A stretch of 64,000 nucleotides of DNA from Gordionus sp. m RMFG-2023 (lineage: Eukaryota > Nematomorpha > Gordioida > Chordodea > Parachordodidae), in contig NC_088776.1 of assembly GCF_954871325.1 (NCBI RefSeq), forward strand, positions 47,200,569 to 47,264,568, read 5' to 3'. The notes under the pieces were generated by a model. The model did not search any database and was not told where the DNA came from. It saw only the letters and a program-made list of their open reading frames with translations. The position numbers and the translations under genes were made by a program. Below are positions 62,715-64,000 of the stretch, in pieces. Every line of letters starts with the position of its first letter. Within the stretch, counting starts at the first letter, position 1.

Positions 62715-64000
62715 TTATTCACATCTATTAGTTTATATTATGCCATAGGTTTTCCTGGAAAGGGAACATTCCCCCCTTACAAATTTACTCTTTTTTGTAG
62801 AGATTATTTTAAGCTAATAAACCCCTCCCTCCTCCCCTCTAAACATACCCTCGCACTCCCCTCCTTTTAAAACAATATATCTTTATATAGAAATTTTGAG
62901 ATAAAAAGGTTAAAACCAAAATCATATTTTTAAATTTAATCCTAAAAAACGCGTTCAAAAGGGGGGTTTACAACTATAATTAGGTATAAAAGACTCCCAA
63001 AAGAACCCTCCCACCCCGATTATTTAAAAAAAAATATCTAGAAAAATAAGAAGATAGTATAACTGAAAAATCTTATATATTAATTTTGTGTTATAAACTG
63101 GTACTAGTCAAATCTTAAGAATAATAGGATAAGTATATAGATTAAAGGTTTATAAGCGAATTATTTCAATGAATTTTTATATGACGGGCATAATATTTGA
63201 AAACATACTTGAAATATAAAGATTGAAAAGTTTTGATGTATAAATGGGATTTAAAAAAAATTTACTAAGAGAACTTACAACGTTTTATGCCTTTTCTTAA
63301 GTAAAACAAAGCAAATGACTCTGGAATTAATTTATAAATTTAATGACTCAATGCTACATTGATACTGATGTAGACTCCTCTAGACTCCCCCTTTCCACAG
63401 CCATTACCGCATAGGCTCCCCTAATGACTAAAATATAAAATAGATGGTTACTATATATACCAAAAGGGACCTATATATGAATTAATACCCTAAAATTTAA
63501 ACGCCCCAAAATTTTTTGAGAGGTAAAGGGCATAATAAAATGTTAACACCAAATTAATAACTGTACTTTATAGTAAAAAAAGTATCATATTCCTCATGAT
63601 ATATTTTTTAAAAAAAGTTGAAACAAATAATTTTAAAATGATAGTAAAAGTTTTCGGCATTTTTTGGGCCTGAAACATTTATACTTTAATAATAAAATCT
63701 ATAAAATCAATTATTATAATTTTAGATCCTTTTTTTATCTCCGAATAAATAAATTTGTTAATAATATATAATTTTTATTTGCAAAAATGATAGCTCTCAA
63801 AAACAGCCCTAAGGAAAGATTCATTTTACCCCCTGCATGGCTCATATTTCCTCAGAAAAAAAATTGAGAAAAAAATAAAACTGTGATGAAAAGATTGTAA
63901 TAAGATATGCTTTCTTAAAATTTAATCGTGCTTCATATAGTCTTAAGAAAAATGAAATGACATATCTTTTATTAAAAATTTTATATACTATATATCTTCA
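62715..64000. other. AT-rich intergenic DNA, no gene seen
   Basis: A C-rich patch at 62820-62865 (CCCCTCCCTCCTCCCC) is present, and a CTCCTCTAGACTCCCC spot near 63375. No coding signal to the window end. Confidence 0.5.

Overview
The window reads as nuclear DNA of an AT-rich animal genome. It has long non-coding stretches, many degenerate transposon copies and one unmistakable animal gene, a SOX transcription factor of group C on the minus strand (31421-33943). There are no operons, no ribosomal RNA and no convincing tRNA. An invertebrate (arthropod- or cnidarian-like) is my inference from base composition, the intronless SoxC-type gene and the abundance of hAT elements; the species cannot be named from this sequence.

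Layout. From 1 to 12.3 kb is a transposon-dense stretch. It holds a 1.3 kb hAT relic with GGCCCGG-type ends (1854-3154), two hAT-type elements with GAACCCG-type ends (3611-4292 and 7369-8300), and an older 2 kb element (6650-8653) that took in two later insertions. From 12.3 to 20 kb is mostly featureless AT-rich DNA with scattered MITE-like repeats. A 2.16 kb hAT element (20098-22259) keeps terminal repeats, an 8-bp target duplication and the C-terminal end of a ZMYM1-like transposase, and carries a second hAT-type element inside it. From 22 to 30.4 kb come more repeats, a minisatellite and a 297-bp MITE of PIF/Harbinger type (28378-28674). The SOX gene sits in a repeat-poor island of about 4.4 kb (30.4-34.8 kb). 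From 34.8 to 38.3 kb are repeats and a fresh 145-bp tandem duplication. From 38.3 to 48.7 kb is almost empty. From 48.7 to 62.7 kb repeats become dense again.

The main story besides the gene is the mobile DNA. At least four hAT-type lineages differ in terminal sequence. Several have GC-rich subterminal arrays (GGCCCGG, GAACCCG, GGACCGG) that stand out in the AT-rich background. A short palindromic MITE family starting TAGTGTTGTTAAACGG occurs at least seven times. Target-site duplications were read by eye at many of these insertions, and nesting gives relative ages. All sequence comparisons were made by eye, without alignment software or databases; family names for transposases rest on remembered motifs.
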